This document shows positions 1 through 8,723 of a DNA stretch of 64,000 bases, one piece after another. The position numbers and the translations under genes were made by a program. The stretch is from Hyphobacterium marinum. Its GTDB lineage: Bacteria > Pseudomonadota > Alphaproteobacteria > Caulobacterales > Maricaulaceae. The DNA is taken from the NCBI RefSeq assembly GCF_036330325.1, contig NZ_JAZDRO010000002.1, positions 434,001 through 498,000 of the forward strand, in the 5' to 3' direction. Each line of letters begins with the position of its first letter. Positions within the stretch are counted from its first letter, which is position 1. The notes under the pieces were generated by a model. That model was not told where the DNA came from, ran no database searches, and saw only the letters and a program-made list of their open reading frames with translations.

Positions 1-456
1 TCCCAGCCGGTCGAAAATGCGGTCCGCCAGCCGCAGTCCCGCCTCGTCAGCAAGGGCCATGATCTCGTGGGGAGCCGCACCTTTCGGGATGTCGAACATT
101 TCCACGTCATAGATCGGCCCGGCATCGACCTTCTCGGTGATCAGGTGAGCCGTCGCGCCATACTGTGTCTCGCCATTCAGGACGGCAAAGTGATGGGGAT
201 CGCGGCCGGGATAGTTCGGCGCGGCGGGGTGAATATTGATGGCGCGCGGCCCCAGCGTAGCGATCACATCGGCCGGCACGATGACGCTGGTGCAGAATGA
301 CAAGAGGAAATCATCCGGCGACAGGTCCGCCATTGCGGCCTCGAAGCCGGCCTTGTCAAAGACTGTTACTGGCTCGAGTTCGGGAAGGTGGGCCCTTGCC
401 GACGCGACCAGATCTTTGGCGACGTGCGGGGCGGTGAGGAGAACAATCCGGCTCAT
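1..456 (-). CDS. Formyltransferase family protein, partial (C-terminus beyond window)
   Basis: The first 152 codons of a protein resembling the methionyl-tRNA/sugar formyltransferase N-terminal domain. The translation carries the family's hallmarks: an N-I-H-P-A block followed by P-G-R-D-P, then an A-T-A-H-L motif and V-D-A-G-P-I. These supply the Asn-His-Asp catalytic triad that uses 10-formyl-tetrahydrofolate. The ATG at 454-456 overlaps the stop of the upstream WbqC-like gene by 4 bases, so the two are probably translationally coupled. In a glycan cluster such enzymes usually N-formylate an amino sugar nucleotide, and that is the inferred role. The reading frame runs off the window, so length and C-terminal domain are unknown. 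No ribosome-binding site independent of the upstream gene is evident. Confidence 0.85.
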   Translation of the reverse strand, partial: MSRIVLLTAPHVAKDLVASARAHLPELEPVTVFDKAGFEAAMADLSPDDFLLSFCTSVIVPADVIATLGPRAINIHPAAPNYPGRDPHHFAVLNGETQYGATAHLITEKVDAGPIYDVEMFDIPKGAAPHEIMALADEAGLRLADRIFDRLG

Positions 457-1151
457 GCGTCACCTTCGGGAAATCGTGACCAGTCCGTCACGTGCATCAG
501 ATAGTCGATAATCGACAGGCCCGGTATGAAGTCATTTTCCGGGCGGTAGGCGATGGGCTTGAAGTTCTGATAGCGCAGTTCCAGCCCCGACGCGGCGAAC
601 TTTTCGTCTTCCTGGTACCCCCCGGCTCCACCGCCCGCGAGATAGACATCGGCCCCGGTCTTCTTCGTGATCTCGATGAGCAGATCGGTGCTCGCAGCCT
701 CGGTCCCGAGTTCGGACTGGAGGACAATCTCGCTGTCCAGGCCCATCGCCTCGGCGATCACCCGGATCGCATGGACATTGTAGTGCGAAATATTCTGTTC
801 CGGATTGAGGATCAACGGCTCGACGAGGTCGAAAGCCGTCTTGAAATTCGGGGCCTTGGCATAGGCCTGCTGCATTGATCGCAACGCCTTGTTGCGCCAT
901 TTGGGATCGCCCGCAATCCAGCTGTCATTGATGGGGGTCGGCTGGGTCTGTTTAACCATCGGAGCCCCCCACCAGCGCGCCTCGCCGTTGATAGCGAGCT
1001 TCACGCGGTTGCTCCAGGAGCCCATTCCACCGGAACCGGCGCGCGGATAATCGACCGCATCGAGGATGACGAACACGTCGGCGCGGCGGATCTTGTCGAA
1101 ATAGCCGCTCCACGGAAAAAAGTTCGGCTGATGTATCGCACAGACACGCAT
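453..1151 (-). CDS. WbqC-like family protein
   Basis: A 232-residue protein whose start (V-C-A-I-H-Q-P-N-F-F-P-W) and internal pattern match the WbqC-like family, found in many O-antigen and capsule loci beside amino-sugar modification genes. Its biochemical activity is not established. The start is set at the ATG at 1151 because a GAGGGGG ribosome-binding site lies just upstream. An in-frame GTG at 1166 would put that site inside the gene. It lies 33 bases after the ABC ATPase and overlaps the formyltransferase by 4 bases, so it probably belongs to a leftward operon of permease, ATPase, WbqC and formyltransferase. That context suggests a role in making or modifying an N-formylated or acylated sugar. 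Confidence 0.85.
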   Translation of the reverse strand: MRVCAIHQPNFFPWSGYFDKIRRADVFVILDAVDYPRAGSGGMGSWSNRVKLAINGEARWWGAPMVKQTQPTPINDSWIAGDPKWRNKALRSMQQAYAKAPNFKTAFDLVEPLILNPEQNISHYNVHAIRVIAEAMGLDSEIVLQSELGTEAASTDLLIEITKKTGADVYLAGGGAGGYQEDEKFAASGLELRYQNFKPIAYRPENDFIPGLSIIDYLMHVTDWSRFPEGDA

Positions 1152-1184
1152 GCGCTTCCCCCTCACTGCCCTATGGCAGACGGG

Positions 1185-1946
1185 TCAGACTGCCTGCTGA
1201 CCCTGCATGATCCATTTGTGGTAGATTTCGAGCGCCTCGTCGACGTCTCCGTAAAAGACTTCCCGGCCGCCCATCATGAACAGGCCCTTGTTGCAGAAAG
1301 TCTTGATAGTATCGCTGGAGTGCGAGGCCAGGACCAATGTACTGGCCTTCGTCATCAGCTTTTCGATCCGGTCGGCCGCTCGCGAGGAAAACCGCGCATC
1401 GCCGGCCCCGATGACTTCATCAATCAGCAGGACGTCGGGCTCAATGGCGGTGGCGATGGCAAAAGACAACCGCACCATCATGCCGGTCGAATAGGTCCGC
1501 ATTGGCATGTGGATATAATCGCCGAGATCGCAGAACTCGATGATGTCGTCGCGTTGGGCCTCGATATTTTCCTTGCTGAGACCCAGCAGGAGACCGCAGG
1601 TCATGATGTTGTCGTAGCCGGTATCATCGAAATCCATGCCGACACCGGTCGTCAGCAGGGTCGAGATGCGGCCGACAACCTCCACATGTCCCTGGCTCGG
1701 CAGATAAACGCCCGCAAGCGTACGCAGCAGGGTGGACTTGCCTGCGCCGTTCGGTCCGACAAGGCCGAGCCGGTCGCCGTCCTGGAGCCGGAAGGACAGG
1801 TTCTGGATGGCCCGCACCGCCGGCTTTTCGCCCTCGCGGCGGGTCAGGATTTCGCCGAACGTATTGACGACTTCCTTGCGGAAGCTCCGGTTCATGTCGA
1901 TGACCGGATATTCGATCCGAAGATTGTCGACGATCACGCGGTCCAT
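1185..1946 (-). CDS. wzt: Polysaccharide ABC exporter ATP-binding protein (Wzt type, no carbohydrate-binding domain)
   Basis: A 253-residue ATPase with Walker A (G-P-N-G-A-G-K-S-T, about residues 64-72), an ABC signature in the form Y-S-T-G-M and Walker B (D-V-L-L-I-D-E). The long insertion before Walker A and the D-L-G-D-Y-I-H-M-P-M stretch are typical of the Wzt/KpsT/TagH subfamily that drives export of lipid-linked polysaccharide across the inner membrane. It ends soon after the nucleotide-binding domain, so it lacks the C-terminal carbohydrate-binding domain of the E. coli O9a Wzt. The gene follows the permease by 4 bases and the two surely form one exporter. Confidence 0.93.
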   Translation of the reverse strand: MDRVIVDNLRIEYPVIDMNRSFRKEVVNTFGEILTRREGEKPAVRAIQNLSFRLQDGDRLGLVGPNGAGKSTLLRTLAGVYLPSQGHVEVVGRISTLLTTGVGMDFDDTGYDNIMTCGLLLGLSKENIEAQRDDIIEFCDLGDYIHMPMRTYSTGMMVRLSFAIATAIEPDVLLIDEVIGAGDARFSSRAADRIEKLMTKASTLVLASHSSDTIKTFCNKGLFMMGGREVFYGDVDEALEIYHKWIMQGQQAV

Positions 1947-1950
1947 GACG

Positions 1951-2988
1951 CTACACCCAATACGCGATGCGGCCGCGCGAACGGCCCAGAATGAACAGCG
2001 CGAAGCCGAGACCGATCACCGCAGCCGAAAGCGTGACGATATAGGTGATGGGTTCGGGGACATGACCGATCAACGGCCCGCGGACGACTTCCACCAGATG
2101 ATAGAACGGGTTGCAGTTGGCCAGGATCAAGTCCGCCAGCCCGCGCTCCGCCTCGATATTGTCGCCGTTGAGGTCCTGCAGCAGTTCGGTCCGGTACCAG
2201 AAGATCGGCGTTATGAAGAAGGCGATCTGCAACACCGAGATGACGACCTGGATGAAATCCCGGAAGCGCGAGCACAACACCGCCAGGACGATGCCGATCC
2301 AGAGAAGGTTGGCACTGAGGATCACCAGCCCGACAGGAGCCAGCAACAGGGCCAGCGGCTGTTCGAGCTGGTATCGCAGGGCCAGTGCCGCGACCACGTA
2401 GACGGTCAGGGCGTGGAAGAATATCAGGATGTTCTTGAACAGCGGCCGCACGATATGAAGCGTCACCGGCAGGGTCATCGACCGGATGATGTTGGCACCG
2501 GCGATAAAACTGCCCGCATGTTCGTTCATGACGCTGGTGATGAACACCCACGTCACGTAACCGGCCGCGAAATACGGCAGATAGGTCTCGTACGGAACTT
2601 TCCAGAGCAACGCGTAGACGAAGCCGAGTGCCACGACCAGGATCGCGACGCTTAACACGCTCCAGAATGGGCCGATGACCGTCCGGCGGTAGCGGCTGCG
2701 GATATCGAGCAGGGACAGCCGCCACCAGAGCGTCCAGTTGCTCAGTGCGGCCCACAAGTCGTTCGAGGCCCGCGAAAATGCGCTTCGGCGTGGTGCGTCA
2801 GCGTCGCGAACCATGTGCGCGGGAATGTCAGGGTCTGTCGACACCGGCACAGCGGTTTCAACCCCGGTCATGCTGATTTCAGGAGCGGCCTCAGCGGATG
2901 GCTGGGATGATGCAGCGGGCTCCGGATTTTCACCGGCGGTCTTGCCGGTCTTGCCCCCGAAGGAAAAATCCTCGTCTTCATCAGCCAC
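1951..2988 (-). CDS. wzm: ABC-2 type polysaccharide export permease (Wzm type) with long acidic N-terminal extension
   Basis: Membrane half of the first polysaccharide exporter. After about 90 hydrophilic residues the protein has the ABC2_membrane layout: an interfacial L-W-W-R-L-S-L-L-D-I-R-S-R-Y-R-R-T segment, then about six hydrophobic helices, ending in A-Y-W-V. I place the start at the GTG at 2988, because GGAG sits 8 bases upstream and the frame upstream of it reads into the divergent promoter region. An in-frame TTG two codons earlier is possible. The N-terminal extension is rich in Asp, Glu, Ala, Pro and Ser, looks disordered, and is longer than usual for Wzm. The gene diverges from the CgeB-like gene at 3169. 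Confidence 0.9.
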   Translation of the reverse strand: MADEDEDFSFGGKTGKTAGENPEPAASSQPSAEAAPEISMTGVETAVPVSTDPDIPAHMVRDADAPRRSAFSRASNDLWAALSNWTLWWRLSLLDIRSRYRRTVIGPFWSVLSVAILVVALGFVYALLWKVPYETYLPYFAAGYVTWVFITSVMNEHAGSFIAGANIIRSMTLPVTLHIVRPLFKNILIFFHALTVYVVAALALRYQLEQPLALLLAPVGLVILSANLLWIGIVLAVLCSRFRDFIQVVISVLQIAFFITPIFWYRTELLQDLNGDNIEAERGLADLILANCNPFYHLVEVVRGPLIGHVPEPITYIVTLSAAVIGLGFALFILGRSRGRIAYWV

Positions 2989-3168
2989 GGCCAATGCTCC
3001 GATACAGCCCAAGCCCCCGGCGCACGTAATGGCGCGGAATGCGGGGCCTCCATTGCCAAATTGGCAAGGCAACGGCAAGACATATATCTGTAGACGTGTG
3101 GTTTCGTCGACACCGCCCGACCGGGATACGGGACCCGCTTCCGTACGCGCCAATCTGGATCAGAGACG

Positions 3169-4455
3169 ATGAGCTCCACCATACCGGCACCTTCCTGGAA
3201 ACCTGGAAAACGTACCGCGCGGCCCGGAAAGGCGGACACGTTTCTTTTCGTCGTCTATTTCGACCCGGATGGCTTGGCGACGATTCCGGACAATATCGCA
3301 GGATGGGTTTCGGCGAGCGCGCTCGACTATGAAATTCTCAATCTCTGGGACTATGGCCCCGCGCCTCTGAAACTCCCTGAAGCGTTACGTCTTGACGACT
3401 ATGCGGGCGTAGTCATTCATCCCGCCGTTTGTTACTTCCCGCATAATCTGATTGGTCTCGACGAGAAATTGTCGACCCGATTCACACGCTACAGGGGCGT
3501 GAAAGTACTCGCCAAACAGGACGAGCACTACATGTCCTACAGCTTTGCCCGCTTTATTCAGGACAACGCCTTCGACATTCTCGTCACCTGTGTCCCAGAC
3601 GACCAGCTCGACCTCGCTTATCCGGCACCGGCCCTTGAAGGCGTTCAGGTCGTCCACCAATTGACCGCCTATGTATCCGACGCGGTCAGGGCCCTGCCAA
3701 ACAAACCCTATGATCAGCGCAGTGTTGATATTGGCTACCGCGGTTCCATACAGCCGCTGATCTGTGGCCGATTGGGATATGAGAAGTACCAGATCGGACA
3801 GGCCGTCGAGCCTGCGGCACGTGCTGCTGGACTTCTCACGGACATCGCTTCGGGCTGGGAAAGCCGCATTCATGGAGCCGCCTGGGGCCAGTTCCTTGCA
3901 AATTGCAAGTCAGTTTTAGGTGTCGAAAGCGGTTCAAATCTGTTTGATTTGGATGGAAAGGTATCTCAACGCTGCGACGTCTTCGCGAAACAGCACCCCG
4001 AATTGGCAGATCGACACCATGAACTCTATCAACTCGCCGACGCGGAATTCCTGGGCCAGTACGAAGGCAATGTCGCCTATGGCCAGATCTCGCCGCGCCA
4101 TTTCGAGGCCGCGGCTGCGGGCAGTCTGCAAATCCTCTACGACGGGCGCTATTCTGATATCCTGTTACCGTTCCAGCACTTTTTCCCGCTCAAACGCGAC
4201 CTGTCCAACCTTGCCGAAGCCTTTGATCTCATCGCGAACGCGGACCGGTGGACCGAAATCACACGAAAGGCGCGCCGCGAGCTCATTGAACCGGACACCT
4301 ATACCTATGCCGGTTTTGCCGCGCGCTTCGATCACGCCGTCGAACGCGCACTTTACTCGAAACCCCGGCGCACGGGCGCATCACCTGGACGAGCAGTGTT
4401 TCGCGCTGCTGCGGGCCGGCTGCGCCAACTTGCCGGGCTCAAGAAGCCTCATTAA
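3169..4455 (+). CDS. CgeB-like glycosyltransferase (Glyco_trans_1_2 family), paralogue 1
   Basis: A 428-residue protein resembling CgeB/YkvP-type GT-B glycosyltransferases, probably cytoplasmic. It shares with the proteins at 9749 and 17594 a block beginning V-D-I-G-Y-R-G, followed by G-R/L-x-G and W-x-x-F-L-x-x-C/T. All three then have an L-G-x-x-S/G-G segment, S-P-R-H-F-E-A-A-A, and a D-L/F-S-N-L-x-x-x-F/V-D motif. In CgeB-like proteins the last two form the nucleotide-sugar-binding C-terminal lobe. Identity among the three looks low, so they probably add different residues to one glycan. The ATG at 3169 lacks a strong ribosome-binding site. A hand count of 60 bases inside the gene gave 53% GC, against 70% for a similar stretch of the wbpE-like gene, which may mean transfer. 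The acceptor and donor are unknown. Confidence 0.8.
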   Translation: MSSTIPAPSWKPGKRTARPGKADTFLFVVYFDPDGLATIPDNIAGWVSASALDYEILNLWDYGPAPLKLPEALRLDDYAGVVIHPAVCYFPHNLIGLDEKLSTRFTRYRGVKVLAKQDEHYMSYSFARFIQDNAFDILVTCVPDDQLDLAYPAPALEGVQVVHQLTAYVSDAVRALPNKPYDQRSVDIGYRGSIQPLICGRLGYEKYQIGQAVEPAARAAGLLTDIASGWESRIHGAAWGQFLANCKSVLGVESGSNLFDLDGKVSQRCDVFAKQHPELADRHHELYQLADAEFLGQYEGNVAYGQISPRHFEAAAAGSLQILYDGRYSDILLPFQHFFPLKRDLSNLAEAFDLIANADRWTEITRKARRELIEPDTYTYAGFAARFDHAVERALYSKPRRTGASPGRAVFRAAAGRLRQLAGLKKPH

Positions 4456-4531
4456 TCATCCCGACCGATCGTGACCGGACCCGGATTTGCATCGGGTCCG
4501 CGCCGCATTTTGAGCAGGATTGGAGACATCC

Positions 4532-7468
4532 TTGCGTTCTGACAAAAGCAAGCCGCAAAACGCCGCGCAGGGCAGTGTCGACGAGGACATGCTGCTCCAG
4601 CATATCGCCGCGCTGAATGCCAAGCTGACAGTCACGTTCGAGAAGAAAATCGAACCGTTGGGCAACCAGATCATCGCCTATCGCGAGGTCGTCGCCCCGC
4701 TGTCCCAGGACCTCAAGAGAAACCTGGCGATCCTGACGCCGCTGCTGCAGCAGATTCAGACACTTGAAACGGCTGTTGCGTCGGCACGTGAATCCTTTGG
4801 CCAGAATTCAGAGTCGATTTCGCAAGAATTGACGGCGGCCCGTTCAGAGATCAGTGCGGCACTCAATGCGATCGAAACGGCCGCCCAATCGCTCAGCACC
4901 ACGGCAGAGGGACCTATTGAGCAACTGCGCCAGGACCTCGGCAACCGGCTGTCAGAGACGGCTGCGGGTATCGAATCCGCCGTTGAACGAATTCTATCGG
5001 AGAAAGGCGGCGAAGACCGGGCCGCAGCGCTGGAGGAGGCCGTGTCCCGGCTGGAGGCCTTCCAGACAGAGCGGACCGGAGAGCTGTCCGACCGGCTGCA
5101 GGCGGCCAACGGTCTTCTTGAAAGCCTTGGTGCGCAGGTGTCGTCGCTCGAGTCCCGGAGCGATGCGGCCGAGCTCAAGTCCCAAATGGAGCAACTCCAG
5201 TCTGCGATCGAAACCAAGCTGGCGGCGCTGGGTGACTCCGGTGACCTGAAATCCCAACTCGAACAAGTCCAGTCCGCGATCGAAGCCAAGCTGGCCGCGC
5301 TGGGTGACGGTGGAGACCTGAAATCCCAGCTCGAACAAGTCCAGACCGCTATTGACGACAGGCTATCGTCCCTGGTCGATTCCGCGGCCGCGCGGCTGGA
5401 ATCCCATCAGGCGGACAGTGCCGGACAGGTGGTCCAGTATCTGGGGTCGCTGTCGCAGCGGATCGACGCCGCTGCCGCCCTCCTGGAATCGGGCCAGTCC
5501 AGCCAGGCAGCCCAGACAGGACAAACCACGCAATCCCTTGCGGCCGTTGAAGAAAAGCTCGGCACTCTCGAAGAGAGGCTTGGGTCCCTCTTCGGTGATT
5601 CGATCGATGCGCAGCTGACAACGCTGAAGGGCGAGCTGGAGACTTTCCGGTCTGAGGCCTCCAGCTCACTTGAAGCGGCTGCCCAATCGATCCGGGATTC
5701 CGATTCCGCCGAACTGCTTCGCGCAACATTATCGGCCGAGATTTCGCGGGTCGAGCTCGCGCTTGAACAGAAGACCAGCCAGTTCACCGAAAGCGTGGAG
5801 GCGGTCAAATATGCGCTGCAGACTGACATGTCGGCAGCCTACAAGAGCTGGAATGCCTCACTTGCCCAGCTGCACGGTGCCATTGAAAGCCTGTCATCCC
5901 GTGTCGACTCAATGGCGGAAGCAGCTACGGCATCACCGGTTGTTGAGCCCGAGGAAACGGTCTACCAGCCGGTTGCCGACAGCAATCTTCCGGACATTAT
6001 CCGCGATCGCGTGGACGAGGTTCACACGCGCCTGACGAATTCGGACTGGGCGATCCAGGCCATTGGCAAGAACATGACATCGCTGATGCACGAGGTCGCG
6101 TCGATGCGCGATGACGTGCTGAGCGCTTCCATGGCCCGGCGAACCTACAATGCTGTCGAAGACATTCGCGTCCTTATTGAGGATTTGCCCAAACGGGGGG
6201 GCTCTGGAGCGCAATCAGAGGACCTGGCAGCGAAGCTGGAAGATACCATCGAGAGCGTGCGCACAGCGATTTCCGCACGTCCCGACGATGTCATTCACAC
6301 GCTCGAGGCGGCCAAGGCCGAGATTCTGGACACCCTCAACCAGACGTCCGGCGGTCTCAATGGCCCGCTCGAGGAATCCCGGCGTGAGATCGTCGCCGCG
6401 ATCAATGCCCTCCAGTCCATCAACAACGAAATCGGCAGCCAGATCGGGCAGAGCATCGCTTCGCATTCCCGTGACATCATGCGCCAGTTGGAACAGCACT
6501 TGTCGCCCAAGCCCGCCGAGCCGGTCGCGGGACCTGAACAACCCACAGCGCTTGCCGCAATCGAGGCGGCCGCGCTTCAGAAAATGGCCTGGACGAAACC
6601 GTTCACTGGCAAATCGCCCGCCCCTCTCGAAGGATATGACGGTGACATGGCGCTCGACATGCTCAAGGAGCATGACCCGGTCACGTTCAATCACTGGCAT
6701 ACCGCCTTCGAGGCTGGCAGCAAGGCCTACGCCCAGTCACGGACGGACAACTGCTCGACCTGGGAACGTCAACTGACGCGACGGTTTCGGGATTATCTGT
6801 CTCTGTTTGCCAATGGCCCCATCCTTGACATTGGCTGCGGCCCCCACGCCACACCGGCCTATCTCGATGGCTATCCCAGTGCTCAGGTAACCGGCCTTGA
6901 GCCACTTCCCCTGCTTGAAGAGCCCCGGTTTCCGGTCGTGCGCGGTGTCAGTGAATTCCTGCCGTGGCCGGATGCGAGCTTCGGTACCGTCGTGAATGCC
7001 ACCGCTATCGACCATGTCATGGATCTCGAGAAAGCTCTTGAAGAAACCCATCGCGTCCTGAAAGCCGATGGCCTCTTCGTGCTTTGGTATGCCGATGTTG
7101 CCGGCACCGAGGACTATACGGCCAAGGCACCGAAAGACCGCGCGCCAGTCGACGACTTTCACCTGTTCCATGTGTCGAGCGACTGGTTCGATCCGGTTAT
7201 TGCGAGATGGTTCGATGTCGTCGATCTTCGCCGCTTCCAGGCCGACGACCGGGTCAGTGACGTATTTGCCGTCTATCGTCCCCGCGAGTCCGTCCGGCAG
7301 ACAAGCAATCGGCCGGTCGGGGCATCAGACGGCGCTGCGAAGCGGTCGAACCGCACGCCTTCCCCGTCCAGGACCGGACAAAAAAGGTCTGCCGCAAGTG
7401 GCAAGAAGACCAAAGCCACGAGCACGAAACGCAAGACGGGCGGACGCAAGACGGCGAAGAACGCCTAG
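4532..7468 (+). CDS. Coiled-coil protein with C-terminal SAM-dependent methyltransferase domain and basic tail
   Basis: A 978-residue protein in three parts. Residues about 15-700 are rich in Glu, Gln, Ser, Ala and Leu with heptad character and almost no Pro, so a long coiled coil is expected. Residues about 720-920 form a class I methyltransferase of the Methyltransf_11 type, with the SAM motif I-L-D-I-G-C-G-P-H near residue 766 and a later E-x-H-R-V-L-K-A-D-G-L-F. The last 45 residues are mostly Lys, Arg, Ser and Thr. The start is the TTG at 4532, with GGAG 6 bases upstream; a TTG at 4520 is an alternative. The combination recalls WbdD, the O9a chain terminator that uses a coiled coil as a length ruler, but the domain order is reversed. 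The ruler role is inference. Confidence 0.8.
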   Translation: MRSDKSKPQNAAQGSVDEDMLLQHIAALNAKLTVTFEKKIEPLGNQIIAYREVVAPLSQDLKRNLAILTPLLQQIQTLETAVASARESFGQNSESISQELTAARSEISAALNAIETAAQSLSTTAEGPIEQLRQDLGNRLSETAAGIESAVERILSEKGGEDRAAALEEAVSRLEAFQTERTGELSDRLQAANGLLESLGAQVSSLESRSDAAELKSQMEQLQSAIETKLAALGDSGDLKSQLEQVQSAIEAKLAALGDGGDLKSQLEQVQTAIDDRLSSLVDSAAARLESHQADSAGQVVQYLGSLSQRIDAAAALLESGQSSQAAQTGQTTQSLAAVEEKLGTLEERLGSLFGDSIDAQLTTLKGELETFRSEASSSLEAAAQSIRDSDSAELLRATLSAEISRVELALEQKTSQFTESVEAVKYALQTDMSAAYKSWNASLAQLHGAIESLSSRVDSMAEAATASPVVEPEETVYQPVADSNLPDIIRDRVDEVHTRLTNSDWAIQAIGKNMTSLMHEVASMRDDVLSASMARRTYNAVEDIRVLIEDLPKRGGSGAQSEDLAAKLEDTIESVRTAISARPDDVIHTLEAAKAEILDTLNQTSGGLNGPLEESRREIVAAINALQSINNEIGSQIGQSIASHSRDIMRQLEQHLSPKPAEPVAGPEQPTALAAIEAAALQKMAWTKPFTGKSPAPLEGYDGDMALDMLKEHDPVTFNHWHTAFEAGSKAYAQSRTDNCSTWERQLTRRFRDYLSLFANGPILDIGCGPHATPAYLDGYPSAQVTGLEPLPLLEEPRFPVVRGVSEFLPWPDASFGTVVNATAIDHVMDLEKALEETHRVLKADGLFVLWYADVAGTEDYTAKAPKDRAPVDDFHLFHVSSDWFDPVIARWFDVVDLRRFQADDRVSDVFAVYRPRESVRQTSNRPVGASDGAAKRSNRTPSPSRTGQKRSAASGKKTKATSTKRKTGGRKTAKNA
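5174..5389 (+). repeat. Three tandem 72-bp units encoding a 24-residue coiled-coil repeat
   Basis: Units begin at 5174, 5246 and 5318. Units 1 and 2 are nearly identical at DNA level, and unit 3 diverges in its second half. Each encodes a segment of the form L-K-S-Q-x-E-Q-x-Q-x-A-I-E-x-K-L-A-A-L-G-D. The exact 24-codon period keeps the reading frame, so copy number could change without a frameshift. Confidence 0.9.
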
Positions 7469-7498
7469 CTCAGCCTGGCGCGGATATAGCTGAAGAGT

Positions 7499-8590
7499 TT
7501 AAATCCGAATTAGGGCTGCGACCGGCTGTCGATACTGTTCGAGAGCCGGGATCATGGCGCTGGTATTGCCGGCTTTTGCTGCACGAAGGCGAAGTTCGAT
7601 TGCCGAACAATAGCTGACGGATCCCTGCGCACTTATCCAGTAGCAGGCACACAGATTGTCGAGAGCAGGCAGGAAGTCCTGGTCCGCCGAGCGCTTGTAC
7701 CAGTAGGCGGCAGCGCGAATATCGACATCCCCACCCAGGCCCATCTGCAACAGCGCACCGTAATAGTGCTGGGCCACCTTATGGTTCTGACGGCTGGCAT
7801 AGAGGTAATATTCGCGCGCCTTCACCATGTCGATTTCGCAGCCGATGCCGCACTGGTAAAAGGTGCCGATCATGAACTGGCTTTCGACCGATCCCAGATC
7901 GGCGGCCTCGAGATATTTTGCGAAGGCCGTGTCGTGTTCGCCGGCTTGATAGCTCTTCGATGCAACGGCCTCAATTTCGGCGATACGTTCGGCTTCGAGC
8001 TTGGCTGTCCGAATGAACTTGGCGGTCAACTCTGAGCCATCGGTACCGATTTCCGTTTCCGGCACGTCGAAAACAAGACGGTTGTTATACCAGTAATCCA
8101 GGTCGAGCATGCGCTCGCGCATGACCGCGATGGCCTCATCAAGATGACCAAAGTCGACCAGCACCTGCGCCAGCGCCGCATGCTGGGCTTGCACCTGGTC
8201 TGACCGGACACCGAACTCTGCTTCTGCATCTGCGATGGCGGAAACAAACGAAGCCGTCATCTTGCCGGTACCGTCGGTTATGTACCGGAACCGGGCTTCC
8301 GCTGCCTGGAGCGTGGTACTATGAGGCGATTTCGGGTCAGTGTCCTCGCGCGCCTGTGCAGCAGCATCAGCAGCCTGACGGGCTTCGGAATCGAGCTGAC
8401 GATCAAAATAGGCCATCGCAACGGCATGCAGGGACTTGCTCGCCGCCTCTCCATTTTCAAAGGGGTGACGCAAAGTATCGATGGCGACATCCACAGCTCG
8501 CCGGAAATGGGGCAGCGCCGCATCGATATCGCCAAGCTTATGATTAACCTCGGCAAGATTCGATTGAATGAACAGCTCTGTCGCGCGCAT
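7499..8590 (-). CDS. TPR/Sel1-repeat protein
   Basis: A 363-residue all-helical repeat protein with no evident catalytic domain. The N-terminal part (A-A-L-P-H-F-R-R-A and similar) looks like degenerate tetratricopeptide repeats. Residues about 230-330 hold about three Sel1-like repeats, for example Q-F-M-I-G-T-F-Y-Q-C-G-I-G with K-A-R-E-Y-Y, then A-A-Y-W-Y-K-R-S-A-D. The start is the ATG at 8590, preceded by AGGAGG with 6-base spacing; the frame stays open further upstream but would run into the divergent gene. It reads against its neighbours and is separated from 8724 by a 133-bp divergent region. Sel1 and TPR proteins usually scaffold complexes. A link to glycan assembly is only suggested by position. 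Confidence 0.75.
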   Translation of the reverse strand: MRATELFIQSNLAEVNHKLGDIDAALPHFRRAVDVAIDTLRHPFENGEAASKSLHAVAMAYFDRQLDSEARQAADAAAQAREDTDPKSPHSTTLQAAEARFRYITDGTGKMTASFVSAIADAEAEFGVRSDQVQAQHAALAQVLVDFGHLDEAIAVMRERMLDLDYWYNNRLVFDVPETEIGTDGSELTAKFIRTAKLEAERIAEIEAVASKSYQAGEHDTAFAKYLEAADLGSVESQFMIGTFYQCGIGCEIDMVKAREYYLYASRQNHKVAQHYYGALLQMGLGGDVDIRAAAYWYKRSADQDFLPALDNLCACYWISAQGSVSYCSAIELRLRAAKAGNTSAMIPALEQYRQPVAALIRI

Positions 8591-8723
8591 TGGGGGCCTC
8601 CTGAACCGCGTCGTATCCCAAAGCCGGAGCACCTGCAACCAGCGCCAACAAAGCGGTTGCTTCGCCGGTTGGGGCCACTGTAGAACCCATTCGCGCACGT
8701 TCGCACATGCGGGAAAGGCAGAC

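Noticed and set aside
5174..5389. Regular repeats considered as CRISPR or satellite
   Set aside because: Units are directly adjacent without spacers, keep the coding frame and encode a coiled coil.
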